A DNA stretch of 64,000 nucleotides from Dryomyza anilis (GCA_951804985.1 OX638132.1:19511529-19575528); one strand, 5' to 3'; counted from the first letter of the stretch, positions 24,722-36,090 are shown. A program made the numbers and translations. The notes: generated from the sequence alone by a model not told the origin.

Positions 24722-24890
24722 GGTCCAATGACGCAAGTGGGTTCTGGCCAAATCCTAAAAGAAACAAATTTTTCCAAAAAAATTGTCCATTGACGTAAGT
24801 GGGTTCTGGCCAAATCCGAATGGAACTAATTTTCCAAAAAAATGTCCAATGACGTAAGTTGGTTCTGGCCAAATCCCAATGACCTAAGTT
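24722..24890 (+). repeat. Three-copy minisatellite, ~60-bp unit
   Basis: CCAATGACGCAAGTGGGTTC, CCATTGACGTAAGTGGGTTC and CCAATGACGTAAGTTGGTTC each precede TGGCCAAATCC. It lies inside the foldback element. Confidence 0.85.
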
Positions 24891-25190
24891 AACTTTTGTG
24901 CACAAACAATCAACTGGGATATCTTTCTTGAAGAAATATATATGCTTTTTTTCTTGGCGAAATGATAGATGAGCTTTTTTTCGTAGCTAAATGATTCTTT
25001 TCGTGGTGAAAATAGAGTTATACTTCGTTTCGTGACTATAAAAAGTAAATGCTTCATTTCTTGGCTATAATAAAAATGTGATTGTTTTCGTGGGAAAACT
25101 GAACTTGTGCTTCTTTTCGTAGTTACGAAAAACGTACTGTTTTTCGTAACCAAATTAAAACGTGTGGGTTTTTGTAAGAGGCGTCGATAT

Positions 25191-26325
25191 GTTATTCAAC
25201 CTTCTCCCTTGTACATTCACATTTCATAAGAAATATTGTTTGTTTTTCAAAAAACAGTCAACGAATTATAGACTTATTAGCTGCAGTGTGCAAAAAAGCG
25301 ATATGCTTAGCAGGGACACGAACCGTTCTTGTGGACACTAGTTTTCTAGCAAACTGTTTAATAAGTCAAAGAAAAGGATACTGTAAGTACTAATTAAAGT
25401 TGCTTAAAATTTAGCAAATTATTTATTTTGTGTGTACTTATGATGATTAGCATTTCTTGAAGAATATATTTTTTTAGGTAACCATATTTACTTATAATTT
25501 ATAGTTATAATTTAAGAATATTATCAAAAATTACAACTACGAATTATACATTTTCAAGTAAAAACTTAATTTATAAAAAAAAAACAATAAAAATAAATAT
25601 AATTTACCTGTCAATGAATACTTGTTTAGAAAATCCAATAGACCACATATAACCTTTTGTTTTTAATTTTATTTAAATACTTTGTTGGGTTCCGCAACAA
25701 ACGCTGTTTTACAATACTCTTCGAAATAAATTTTAAAAATTTATTTGTTTTTGCACATTGAAATCTATGCATTTGCTAAATAAATAAAAAACAAAAAATA
25801 CAAATTTTGGCTTCTTGCCAACGCAACAAATCAAACTGAAACTCAAAAGACATTTTGTCCGACTCTCAGGGGAGTCGTCTTTGACAACGAAACATGTTTG
25901 TGTTTTTTTTTTGTGGTCGTGGTTGGTTTCGTTTGACATGCTTTAATTGCTTTTTATTATAGAACAGGTGAAGACCTTAAGTTTTCTTTGAGTGTAACAT
26001 ATAGAACGACAAAAGTAACCAAACCAAATCAAAATAAAACTATAAAGAATATAAATGGCAGCTTGTTTTATGTTTGCAGAATTATAATGAATTATATACC
26101 TACACAATTTTGAGAAATGTTTCCGGTCGCGAATATTAGAAATTCAACAGGAACAACATGTCATGACGTTGTGTAAATTTTAGGCTATAAATAAATATAA
26201 TAATTTCAAATAATTATAAATTTATATATATGCATCATGTTTGCAAGCAAAATGCGTAAAATCAAAATTTGACTTTAGGAACATGAAATTTGGACAGAGT
26301 GTTTAGCTCCCAACGTGTATTTAAG
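25191..26325. other. Non-coding stretch, nothing recognised
   Basis: AT-rich. 25790-25930 is somewhat more complex (GACTCTCAGGGGAGTCGTC forms a small hairpin). No gene or repeat family was identified. Confidence 0.5.
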
Positions 26326-26329
26326 AATT

Positions 26330-27955
26330 ATATTTGTAATTATAATCGGCATCGTAGAATATGGACTTAAACTCGACCTCGGACTAAGCCGACCATAAAT
26401 ACTAGACATCTGCACAAACATGTATTTGAAGTTTCCTCTACAAATATGCACTACTGCACTCTACAGTATTGAGTGCATTTGCAATGGCAGTCTATCGTAT
26501 GAAGTCTCTCCAGCGACTTTACTTCACTGCAGTATTTCATTGTAGTATTTCATTGCAGTATTTATATTTGTCAAGTAGTGCCAAGGCATTTCATTTTTAA
26601 GACATTCAATGTTTTGAAAAAACCAAACCAAATGGCACTACTGTCGCTGAAAATGCAACAAGTACTGTGAGTGAGCGCAAAGAGTGTGAAGACGAACAGT
26701 GAAAACAACAACAAATCTGCGGATCAACGTTCGACGAGGGTAATGTTGTTATCGGTATTTATGTACATAAAAAGAATACAAACATTATTTTTTCAACATT
26801 TTTTTTAAATTTTGCACGACAAAAACATATCTAACAATGTTTGAAAAAATGTTTGTAAAAATTTAAATAATGAACAAAAGGTTGTTCGGTAAATAAAAAA
26901 CTTTATATTAATATTATATGGATTAAAACACAAAAAAACAAAACCATAATTTCAATGAATAGTTATAGTGTTGTTGATTCCTTCGAATTCCATGTCACTT
27001 TCTTTGATTTTTCATGGTATACTGGAATGTATATAAAATATTAAAAGTATTCAACTTAATGTGATTTCAGCAAAATGTATGTTGAAATGTAACAGTCCGC
27101 GTTTTCATCCATACGATTTTCTTATAAATGCCTTTTAATTTTTTTCAGTATTAATGAAAATTCTTTAAAGTAAGAACGATAAAAAAATTCAAAATGCACC
27201 GAGAACTCAAAGTCATAAGCAGTTCATTACAGTCTTTTAATTTTTGTTGCACATCATTATCGATCTCTTCACTACAACTACGTCTTGTTTGTGTTTTATT
27301 TTGACACTACTTGAGCTATGTTGTTGTGAGCAACACATTCAGTTGATTTTAAAGCATAGAGTTGCGACAGTAAATGTCTTGAAATAAAACGAATGTCTTG
27401 AAATGGGTTTCATATGCATTTGTGCAGAAGTCTAAAAAATACCCTACACATACATATGTGATAAATTGTGTGGTTGCCTTTTAAAGTGGTCCGGAAGAAC
27501 TTGCTTTCATTTCAGTAAATAATGTACGCATGGATAAGTATACCGAATTTCATTTTTTTTATGCATCACAAGTCGTTTCGTGGGAAAAACATTGTTTTTA
27601 TATATTTTAAAATAATATATGTTAACTTTACTTTGGGCACCCATAGATGTCAGTGTTATTGAGATATTTGAACATAAATGGTTGGGCAACAGGTTACCGA
27701 TCGTGCCGATTTTCTGTCACAGATAGCATAGTTTTATAAGTAATCTAAATCAGGAGTTTCACTGACCCAGGCTCTTCTAGTTGTTCTGTACTCGTGATTT
27801 AAGCAGACAGCCGGATATCTCTAAATCGACTCAGAAGGTCATGCTAATCAGAAATACTTTTCCATATCGGATATGCTTTCTTCTGAGTGTGACAAACGGC
27901 GTACCAAACTGAATATACCCTTTCAATCTTAGTGTCGAGTACAAAAATTAGACTA
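26330..27955 (+). repeat. mini-me/DINE-like repeat split by a hAT-like insertion
   Basis: 26330-26402 ends in CTAAGCCGACCATAAATAC. The repeat continues at 27435 with AATACCCTACACATA and runs to the conserved 3' block at about 27780-27955 (CTGTACTCGTGATT, GACTCAGAAGGTCATGCTAA, CAAACTGAATATACCCTTTC). Here the GACA microsatellite has decayed to CAGACAGCCGG. Order and content match 46690-47720. Confidence 0.78.
26403..27434 (+). mobile_element. Non-autonomous hAT-like element with 8-bp target duplication
   Basis: 1,032 bp. Ends are TAGACATCTGCACAAA and, complemented, TAGACTTCTGCACAAA. Flanking octamers are ataaatac (26395-26402) and aaaaatac (27435-27442), with one mismatch, as expected for hAT. 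Removing the element with one octamer restores the uninterrupted mini-me sequence seen at 46806-46825. A partial second copy lies at 29690-30446. The interior has no transposase. Confidence 0.85.
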
Positions 27956-27959
27956 ACAT

Positions 27960-29685
27960 TAAAAATTTGTTTGTTTTTCATAATTTTCTAAAACCTGTTT
28001 CAAAAACGACGTATATCTGAAAATCTTTTTAGAGGTCTATTTCTGATTTGTGTATAACAGGTACGGTTTTAAAAATGAAATGAGTTGAATTAAATATGTT
28101 TTAGAGCTAAAATTGTTTTTTTTTTAATTAATATCATATACCTCATACCATAAAAGAGATTTTATATGCGCAGGTATTTATTCAACATTAATCAGACACT
28201 TTTAATATACTGTTTTAAAAAATGGATACAAATGAAGAAATAAATGTTTTGAAAGCTTTTAATTATGGTTTTTAAAACAGAAATATATATTCTACGTCAG
28301 TTTTATGCATTACTCGGTTGTAGTAATAATTATTTAATTAATCAGTTTTCCATATTCTATTCTATACACAGAGTGTAATGTCAAGGCTTCTTTCTGTTCG
28401 ATATAAGTGCCAATTAAAATGGACGCTGTTTTTTTAATTCCATTAATATGACAATCGAATCAGGGCCACAAAAGCCACCTATTTGCAGCCCTAATATTGT
28501 GCGTCCGGTTTTTAATTTAATTTTAATATTAGTGCTGTGTTGTGGTGAAAAAACGCAACCTACTCTAATGGACTTTCGAGCTTAAATGCCACTAAACACG
28601 ATGGCGTCCGTCTTTTGTCTGCCTGCGTCATTAGTAGTCATGCCGTTCATTTGCCGTTGCCGGGCAGAAAAACACCCCGCAAGAGCTGATAAAAGAAACG
28701 CCTCATTTTAATATAAATTCATGGGATTTTAACGTGTACGTGTAGAATATTGATTGAAATTGAGTAGAGTAGAGTAAAAGCAGAAAAATGTGTGGGTACA
28801 AAGAATTTCCCTTGATAGTCGGTATTTTTCTATTGCATTGGCAAACGGCTAACGTGACAGACGTCAACGGAAACAATATATGTTGTTATTATGTGGGGGA
28901 TATTGGTAGGGCGAAGTGGTGTTTTGCAAGTGGTTACGTGAGGCACATATTTCAGTGTCGATGTGTTGTGCGACACTAATTAGAACACACAGCGTAATTA
29001 CAGAAGAAATGTGCAGAGTGCGGTATAGCGCGGTATAAGTCATGAAATATGAGCTATATAAATACAAAGAAAAGCCATCAAAAAGGTATACAAAAGGCAA
29101 CATTTTGTGGCATCACAAATTTGAAATATTTTGTCGACTTCCAAAGGCAAAGTAGCTTAAAAACATATGTGAAACAGAATATGACATAAGAAACCCTGCA
29201 ATAACTAAGTACCAACCTCTGTATGGAACTCACTTTAAAAGCTTTATTGACCTTTTTTGTTTGTTGAAACAATAGAAATTAAAAAAAAAGAATTAAGCTT
29301 TTTTAGTTAATTGAGAAAAAATAAATAAAAAACTAAAATTTCATTAAATATAACCGTTTTTTTTTGTAAACTTGGCACCACAATGAAAAATGACACAAAA
29401 GTCATTAATGGACTTGACTTAAAAAGTCGCTAATGACGGCCGTCTAATTAACACCTAGGCTACAATTTATAAGTCCAATAAATACATTAAAAGAAATCGA
29501 TATGGTTTTTAAGCATGTTTTTCTGGCGCGTATATTTTACAATTAACAATTTTTACTATTCGCTTTTCTTAGTTCGATTTATTTTGATTTGACTCGATTC
29601 GATTCAATGTGCCTTGGCAACTATGCGACAATATTAATTTGAAAATAGCTTAAAATTTAAGTATGTATTTGTTTGTTTTTAACGC
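27960..29685. other. Unique-looking non-coding DNA with GC-richer blocks
   Basis: Most of it is AT-rich. 28440-28740 and 29375-29460 stand out as complex, non-repetitive and rich in homeodomain-type ATTA/TAAT and TTTAT sites. The frame at 28788-28979 is not recognisable. Nothing is called as a gene. Confidence 0.5.
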
Positions 29686-29689
29686 TTTT

Positions 29690-30446
29690 AAATTATTTAG
29701 TTCAGTATCTAAAAAAGCAATATAATTAAATAATGAAAAAAAAATGTTGCACAATAAATAAAAACTTAATAAAGGGTTTTTCAATAAGAGCGCTACACAA
29801 GTTTTTTCAAGGGTTTTTCAACAGGGACGCTACAAAAGTAGAGCGACAGGAACAGCAAACGACGTCATATTTCTTGCCGCTCTTTTGACATTTCTCTGCA
29901 GTAAGGTTTGCCATTTCCTGATGGAAAGATATACGAGCTAACAACGAGTCGAAATTATTAAAATTTACTACCGAAATTCGAATTCGTATATCCTTCCATC
30001 ATAAAATGGCAAACCTTACTGAAGAGAAATGTCAAAAGAGCGACAATAAATATGGCATCGTTTGCTGTCCCTGTCGCTCTAGTTTTGTAGCGTCCCTGTT
30101 GAAAAATCCTTTACAAAATTTTATATGAGTTTCTTATACATTTTAATTTTTTTCTAATATTAATGAATATCTCTTAGAGTAAGAATGATATATAAAATTT
30201 AAAATGCACCGAATTCTCAAGGTCTTAAGCAGTTCATTACAGTCTTTTAATTTTCGTTGCACATCATTATCGATCTCTTCACTACAACTACGTCTTGATT
30301 GTGTTTTGTTTTGACACTACTTGTGCTTTTTTGTTGTGAGCAACACATACAGTTGATTTTTAAGCACAGAGTTGACGACAGTAAATGTCTTGAAATAAAA
30401 TGAATATCTTGAAGTGGGTTTCATATGCATTTGTGCAAAAGATTAG
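29690..30446 (+). mobile_element. Second hAT-like copy, partial, split by a rosa-derived foldback
   Basis: 30120-30446 aligns closely with 27105-27434 (GCACATCATTATCGATCTC, GTTGTGAGCAACACAT, then CATATGCATTTGTGCA). The DNA before the foldback (29735-29770, TGTTGCACAATAAATAAAAAC) weakly matches 26865-26910. The 5' end is not clear. Confidence 0.7.
29772..30111. mobile_element. 340-bp palindromic derivative of the rosa-like transposon, copy 1
   Basis: TA flanks both ends (29770-29771 and 30112-30113). The left end is composite: AAGGGTTTTTCAATAAGAGC (right-TIR type) is followed at 29809 by AAGGGTTTTTCAACAGGGAC (left-TIR type). Both arms come from the 5' end of the element at 39587, one direct and one inverted, meeting near GAATTC at about 29980. 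Each arm includes the start-codon region ATGGAA(A/G)GATATACG. It cannot encode transposase but carries two transposase-recognisable ends. Confidence 0.9.
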
Positions 30447-30454
30447 TGTGTGTG

Positions 30455-30600
30455 ACCATACTCTGATCCTCAGTAACCACACTATGAGCATCAGTTACTA
30501 TACAATGATCCTTAGTAATCATAATTTGATCACACGCAACCATTACATTTTCCTCAGAACCATACTATGATCCATATATGTTCTTCAACCATGTTATTTT
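30455..30600 (+). repeat. Degenerate ~30-bp tandem motif
   Basis: ACCATACTCTGATCC, ACCACACTATGAGCA, ACTATACAATGATCC and ACCATACTATGATCC recur at roughly 30-bp steps. Old and imperfect. Confidence 0.5.
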
Positions 30601-30611
30601 TTTGCGTGCAT

Positions 30612-30960
30612 AAAGATCACATGCGTTCGAATGAATTTTCGAAGCACGTTTGCCACTTTGAAGAGTATAACACCATGACGTGCTATTTAAAGACTTCAAC
30701 AGTTTCTTCAAGCGTTGAGAAACGTTGAGCTCGCAATTTATTTTTGATTTGCGGTATCAAAATATAGTCATTGGATGCAAAGTCCAGTCTGTAAGACAGA
30801 GCACTCATCATTTCTACGTATTGAGTGCTCAATAACTCATATGAATGAGCCGGTTTTTTCAATTCTCCAAAAATTTCTGACAAACAAATAATAAACAAAC
30901 CGGCCTATCATAGGCTAGAATCGATCTAATGCTTGTAGAGTACATGCCGTCTCTATCTTT
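30612..30960 (-). pseudogene. Mariner transposase C-terminal fragment
   Basis: The minus-strand peptide includes FASNDYILIPQIKNKLRAQR, the region around the third catalytic Asp of mariner (normally SPDLAP-D-Y/FxLFP). It continues RFSTLEETVEVFK, a stop, HVM, then CFENSFERM and another stop. This matches the end of mariner transposases. The first two Asp residues and the N-terminal DNA-binding region are absent, and no TIRs were found. It belongs to a different group from the DD37E and rosa-like copies in this window. Confidence 0.8.
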
Positions 30961-31192
30961 TTCCAATACAGGTCTTAAAAGCATTCAGTTCTTTTGTCAT
31001 TCTTTATTCCGTTTATTTTTAGTGGATTAAACGCGATATATATGTTTTCCTCGTGAAAAAAACTAGCTCGTTCTTGGTATGATTTAGTACAACATCGTTC
31101 AATTCTGCCATTTTGAACAATTCTTTTAAAATCGATTCCTTTAGTTGGTACATACTTGATTGTGCCGAAACAACCAATTTACCACAACAACA

Positions 31193-31593
31193 AAAATTAC
31201 CAACAATCAGTGTTCATAATATTGATGAATTCATTCATTGAATTAAAATCATACTTTTAAAATTTCAGACAAAAATGTTTCTTCATTTACACATTTGTGT
31301 ATTTATAATTCATATAAGCATTATAATATTTAATTGCTAATTATGAGAATACTACATTTCATCATATTCATGCACAAGTGTACATCATATTTATGAATTT
31401 TGTTCATCAAACCATATTTATTTAAATGTCATTATAAAAAGAATTATAAAAACAGAAATGGGTAAATGGAGACAAATTTTAGTTTTAAATTTTTATTTAA
31501 AATGAAAAACTTATGAAAAATACGATTTTAATTCAATGAATGAAGTCATCAATATGATGAATACTAGATGTTGGTAATTTTTTTGTTTGTGTG
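31193..31593. mobile_element. MITE of the 59099 family, diverged copy
   Basis: Ends are CACAACAACAAAAATTACC and the complement GGTAATTTTTTTGTTTGTGTG. Inside are TTCATAATATTGATGAATTC and ATCAATATGATGAATAC near opposite ends, and GGTAAATGGAGACAAATT. The layout is the same as in 59099-59560. Confidence 0.75.
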
Positions 31594-32118
31594 TTAATTC
31601 GGTTAATACTATTTCTATTATCTGGTCTATAAAATTTCCATATTTGGTTGACACTTGAAATATTATCATATACACATCATATAATTTAATCTCTCCGTTA
31701 AACAATTCAATCCACTATGCGCTGCCATAGTCGCTATAATTATCAAACAACAACATCCAATCCATTTGTCATAAATTACCAACATTTTTCAAAATTTAAT
31801 TAGGGCTTCGATGATTATTAGTTTTGTGCGTTAGTACATTATTTGTTCCGTTGTACATGCAGTCGACAGACTGGCGCTGTGTCTGTCTGTCTTTCGTTCG
31901 GTCGGTCCAACCATACGTTTGGCTGTTGATATAGACCCCATTTAAGTGCTTCGATGTTGCTGCTGAATCGTGTATAATTTTTTTGTTGAGCTCTGCGCCT
32001 ATTTTGGTCATAATTATTCCTAATTATAATTATCAGTTAATGTGTAAAATTCTAGAACTGCTGTGCTCAATACGAAACAAAAAATGTTGTATCTAATAAT
32101 TGTTTGTATAAATATTAT
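31594..32118. other. Non-coding stretch with decayed CTGT/GGTC tract
   Basis: CTGTCTGTCTTTCGTTCGG lies near 31883. Nothing else recognised. Confidence 0.5.
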
Positions 32119-32702
32119 ATGGTTTACGAAATCATTGATGATCAAATATTTCTTTATCATATTTTGTGCATATTTTGTAATATGCAACAAACAATATGTA
32201 TGTAGTAATAATGACTACATTTTGTAGTAATATTTAGAATACATTTTATAAGATTTTACTATTTATGGTTTACGAAATCATTGATGATCAAATATTTCTT
32301 TATCATATTTTGTGCATATTTTGTAATATGCAACACATAATATGTATGTAGTAATAATGACTACATTTTGTAGTAATATTTAGAATACATTTTATAAGAT
32401 TTTACTATTTATGGTTTACGAAATCATCGATGATCAAATATTTCTTTATCATATTTTGTGCATATTTTGTAATATGCAACAAATAATATGTATGTAGTAA
32501 TAATGACTACATTTTGTAGTAATATTTAGAATACATTTTATAAGATTTTACTAATTATGGTTTACGAAATCATTGATGATCAAATATTTCTTTATCATAT
32601 TTTGTGCATATTTTGTAATATGCAACACATAATATGTATGTAGTAATAATGACTACATTTTGTAGTAATATTTAGAATACATTTTATAAGATTTTGCTAT
32701 TT
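32119..32702 (+). repeat. 146-bp tandem repeat, four copies
   Basis: ATGGTTTACGAAATCAT(T/C)GATG starts at 32119, 32265, 32411 and 32557, exactly 146 bp apart. Copies differ at only a few positions (for example AACAAACAATATG versus AACACATAATATG). No coding frame spans it. Confidence 0.97.
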
Positions 32703-33055
32703 ATAAAAATCTATTTTGCGATATTAAAAATGTTTTTTTATTGATTTTTAAATAAATACAGAATGTACTAAAAATTTAAAATGTGTGATTCGAGATTATC
32801 GATTAATAAGAACATTGATTCATCAATTAGTTAGAATAATCAGTTAAAATATTAAAAAATCACATATTTTACGAAAAATGTAATAGAAATGTATAGCATA
32901 TAGTAAAATTAAACTTAAATGCATTTGTAGTTTTTTTTATTACATTTTTCATGAAGTTCGAATATTTACCCGATGATAAATTTAGTTTCATTTTTTGATA
33001 AAGCTTGCCTGATTTCTAATAAGTAAATGATCAGGCATCTTATTTAAATTTGCTA
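32703..33055. other. AT-rich stretch, nothing recognised
   Basis: No gene, RNA or repeat family seen. Confidence 0.5.
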
Positions 33056-33625
33056 CACGGAGGGTAATAAAATTCTAAAACTCTAGACAAATTTGGCACG
33101 AATGAAAAATAGTAAAATTTTTCTAATATTAATAAAATACTACTAAAATTCTAGAATTTATTATCTGAATATTAAGAAAGCAAATTTCTTACATTTCAAA
33201 CAAGTAAACAAGCAGTATTCTACTGCATTTTGAGCAGTTAATTTATTGATTATCAAAAACGAAAATAACACGCAAAATTGTTGCTGTAGATCGAACAGCT
33301 ATTCAAACACCTTTTCATTGAATTTTGGGAAGAAAACAGCAACATTTTTTTTATAGCTAAGATATTAATGTCTATATATCAAGAATAATTCCACTTAGTT
33401 ACTATTTTGATACCTGAGAAATTAAAATCTGCATATCAAGAAAATGTCCACTTAGTTGCTTTTTTGAAACCTAAGAAATACATTTCTGCATAATAAATAT
33501 AATTGCACTTAGTTACTTTTTTTGACAACTGTTTTTTAAAATTAAGAATTTTTTCGTTTAGCTGTATATCACTCCGTAGTTATTTCTTGATTCCTTCTGG
33601 TTTTTATAAGTGTTTTCCCTCCGTG
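33056..33625 (+). mobile_element. MITE-like element with CACGGAGGG TIRs, short copy
   Basis: CACGGAGGG (33056-33064) and CCCTCCGTG (33617-33625) are perfect 9-bp inverted ends. The interior matches the inverted complement of 1882-2789. It has a repeated internal motif CCACTTAGTTAC/GCACTTAGTTAC (33390, 33450, 33505). No transposase. Confidence 0.85.
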
Positions 33626-34014
33626 TCTACTGATCAGGTTGCCATATTTCATTTCTTGCATATTTTAATTCTTAATTTAAAAATAAATAGTTTTATGAAA
33701 ATACCATGTTGCCTCAGTTATAATTTATGACATTTGTAATATCAAAAAGTTAACGTTTTTAGTATGAATGAGATATTTAAAACTTATGAGAGCTTTTTCA
33801 TTACATCACGTTCAGATTAAAATAATACAATCTAATCAGGTTTTTTAATTTAATCAGTTTTCAACGTAAAGATTCGATTTCCTTATGTAGATTTTCAATA
33901 AGACTTAGCCTAATCGACACTGAACAGCGTTACATCAGCTGACCATTGGAAGGCATTCTAATAGTTATCGAATCAATGATGGATGTGAAAACTTAACTAA
34001 TTTCCACTCGGGTA

Positions 34015-34277
34015 CAAAATGTAGTAAAAATAAATGCAGATGTAGTATTTTTTCAACATGATTCAGTACTTTTAAAGATATACAAAATGTTGTTATTTTC
34101 AATACAAGTAGACAATTTGTAAAGAAATTTAACATTAAATTTAACATTTCCTTTATGAAAAATAACTACATAAATTTACTACATTTCTACACAAATAAAA
34201 ATTTTAAAAACAACCAGTATTCATCATGACATATGGTGACAAATGACTACATCTGCATTTATTTTTACTACATTTTG
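34015..34277. mobile_element. Short MITE with 32-bp perfect terminal inverted repeats
   Basis: 34015-34046 (CAAAATGTAGTAAAAATAAA...) and 34246-34277 are exact reverse complements. The loop is AT-rich and itself contains ACTACAT motifs. A further GTTGTAGTAAAAATAAA motif at 34316 may be a remnant of another copy. Confidence 0.85.
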
Positions 34278-35528
34278 TGCGTGACAATTTTGTTATGTTA
34301 TTCGTTTTTCAACATGTTGTAGTAAAAATAAATTCACTTTCCTTAGCATATAAATCAACTACATATGTATTTTTAGTTTAAATAACTTTTTATTTCTGTT
34401 GAATAAAATTAATTCTTTTGTGTAAATTAAAATATTTATAACAATTATAAATTTTTGTATTTTTTAATGACTTTGATAATTGTTTCGCTGTTGACTTCGT
34501 GTCTCACACATAGCTAACAAAAGATTTTTGAGCACAGTTAATTTAGTTTAATATTTTTAATTGTTTTTTTTTTCTTTTATTATTTTGTACGTTTTTGTTA
34601 TTATTGAAATTTAATTAAGCGACATTTTTGTTTATTGGAAAATCATGTTTTCGTAACACGATGACTTTACGTTCGTTGGCGCAAATATAAAAATTAAATA
34701 TTCTCAAGTAATTGTAAGGTGCGCGCGCTATTGGCTCTGCTGACTGGGCCCAAACGCTAAACGTGGAAGCGTTTACAAGAGCACGTAGCAACGTGTGGCT
34801 GTGACTGCGAATGTGAGACTTACCGTGACTGCCTATCTGATGAATGCAGATACGAGCTAATGACAAAAGATTTAGATTATAATATTTTATTTTTGTTGTT
34901 GTTTAATATTAATATTTGGTATTATTTATTTTCAAGCGATAAATATTTATTTTTAACGCTTCAATCGACTGTCGGTATACAGCACGTTGTACATTCAATT
35001 TTTTTTATATATTTTTTGTATTTCTGTGATTTCCGACGCATTCGATAGTGGGCTATCTTGAATATGTGGAAGTTTTTTTTTTTTAAACAAATCGGAAACA
35101 ACCAAAAGATTAAACATTTGCATTAAAAAGGTCAAGTATGAAATGTTTAAATATTGTTTTATTTTTAATACTACTTACGTATATTCCTAGAGACCTTCGT
35201 GGGGTTCAGTGTAGGGGAAATTATAAAAAACATTAAAATAAAAAAAAACACAGAAATTACAACGTAATCGCTCAACGGCTATAAATCGCTTATAAAATAT
35301 CATTAAAAGCTGTTTTATTAATTTAACAAACGACTGTAAATGATAAACGTGTTATTAATTTAAAACTAATTAATACAGCCAAATGACAGAGGAGCTATCA
35401 AGTATAAGAAAAAAAAAAAAAAAACAATTAAGTATTACATATTCAAATATATGCAAAAAAAGTTCAAATTTATAAAGATTAAATAAAATATTAAAATAAC
35501 TAAATATACAAAATGTATTATATAAGTA
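34278..35528. other. Non-coding; 34640-34860 is GC-richer and unique-looking
   Basis: 34640-34860 contains GGTGCGCGCGCTATTGGC and AGCACGTAGCAACGTGTGG, with balanced composition in an AT-rich neighbourhood. It is a possible regulatory or exonic island, but no frame is recognisable. The rest is AT-rich. Confidence 0.45.
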
Positions 35529-36090
35529 GCAAAAATAGTAAAAATCAAATTATAAATGAAAATCAGCGTTATTTTTAATAGTTTGTCAACTGAGAATTGA
35601 TATGCTCCATACGCTAACGTCTTGGTTACAATCATTTTCCCATAATCTACACGGCAAATATTTATTATTTTTTTAATATTCATTCGCCACAATTTCATAA
35701 CAAAATAATAAATAGCAAAAATAGTAAAAATCAAATTATAAATGAAAATCAGGGTTATTTTTGATAGTTTGTCAACTGAGAATTGATATGCTCCATACGC
35801 TAACGTCTTGGTTACAATCATTTTCCCATAATCTACATGGCAAATACTTATTATTTTTTTTTAAATTCATTCGTCACAATTTCATAACAAAATAATAAAT
35901 AGCAAAAATAGTAAAAATCAAATTATAAATGAAAATCAGGGTTATTTTTGATAGTTTGTCAACTGAGAATTGATATGCTCCATACGCTAACGTCTTGGTT
36001 ACAATTATTTTCCTATAATCTACACGGCAAATACTTATTATTTTTTTTAAATTCATTCGCCACAATTTCATAACAAAATAATAAATACCT
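35529..36090. repeat. ~187-bp tandem repeat, three copies
   Basis: GCAAAAATAGTAAAAATCAA starts at 35529, 35715 and 35902 (spacing 186 and 187). Copies are nearly identical. They contain GTCAACTGAGAATTGATATG and CATACGCTAACGTCTTGG. A minus-strand frame reads through two copies because 186 is divisible by three. The peptide is not recognisable. Confidence 0.95.

Larger units (their letters stand above)
23046..25190. mobile_element. Foldback-type element filled with tandem repeats
   Basis: A perfect 17-bp inverted repeat, ATATCGACGCCTCTTAC, marks the ends (23046-23062 and 25174-25190). Similarity continues inward (ACACGTTTCAATTTGCTTACG versus the complement of CGTAACCAAATTAAAACGTGT). Between the ends lie a tandem array (23083-24540), a 3-copy minisatellite (24722-24890) and CGAAAAGAAGCA-like motifs in opposite orientation (24940-25140). 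No transposase. This is the architecture of FB-like elements, but no known family is claimed. Confidence 0.8.

Noticed and set aside
30683..30898. Short independent gene
   Set aside because: The peptide matches the end of mariner transposase and is closed by stops, so it is a fragment.
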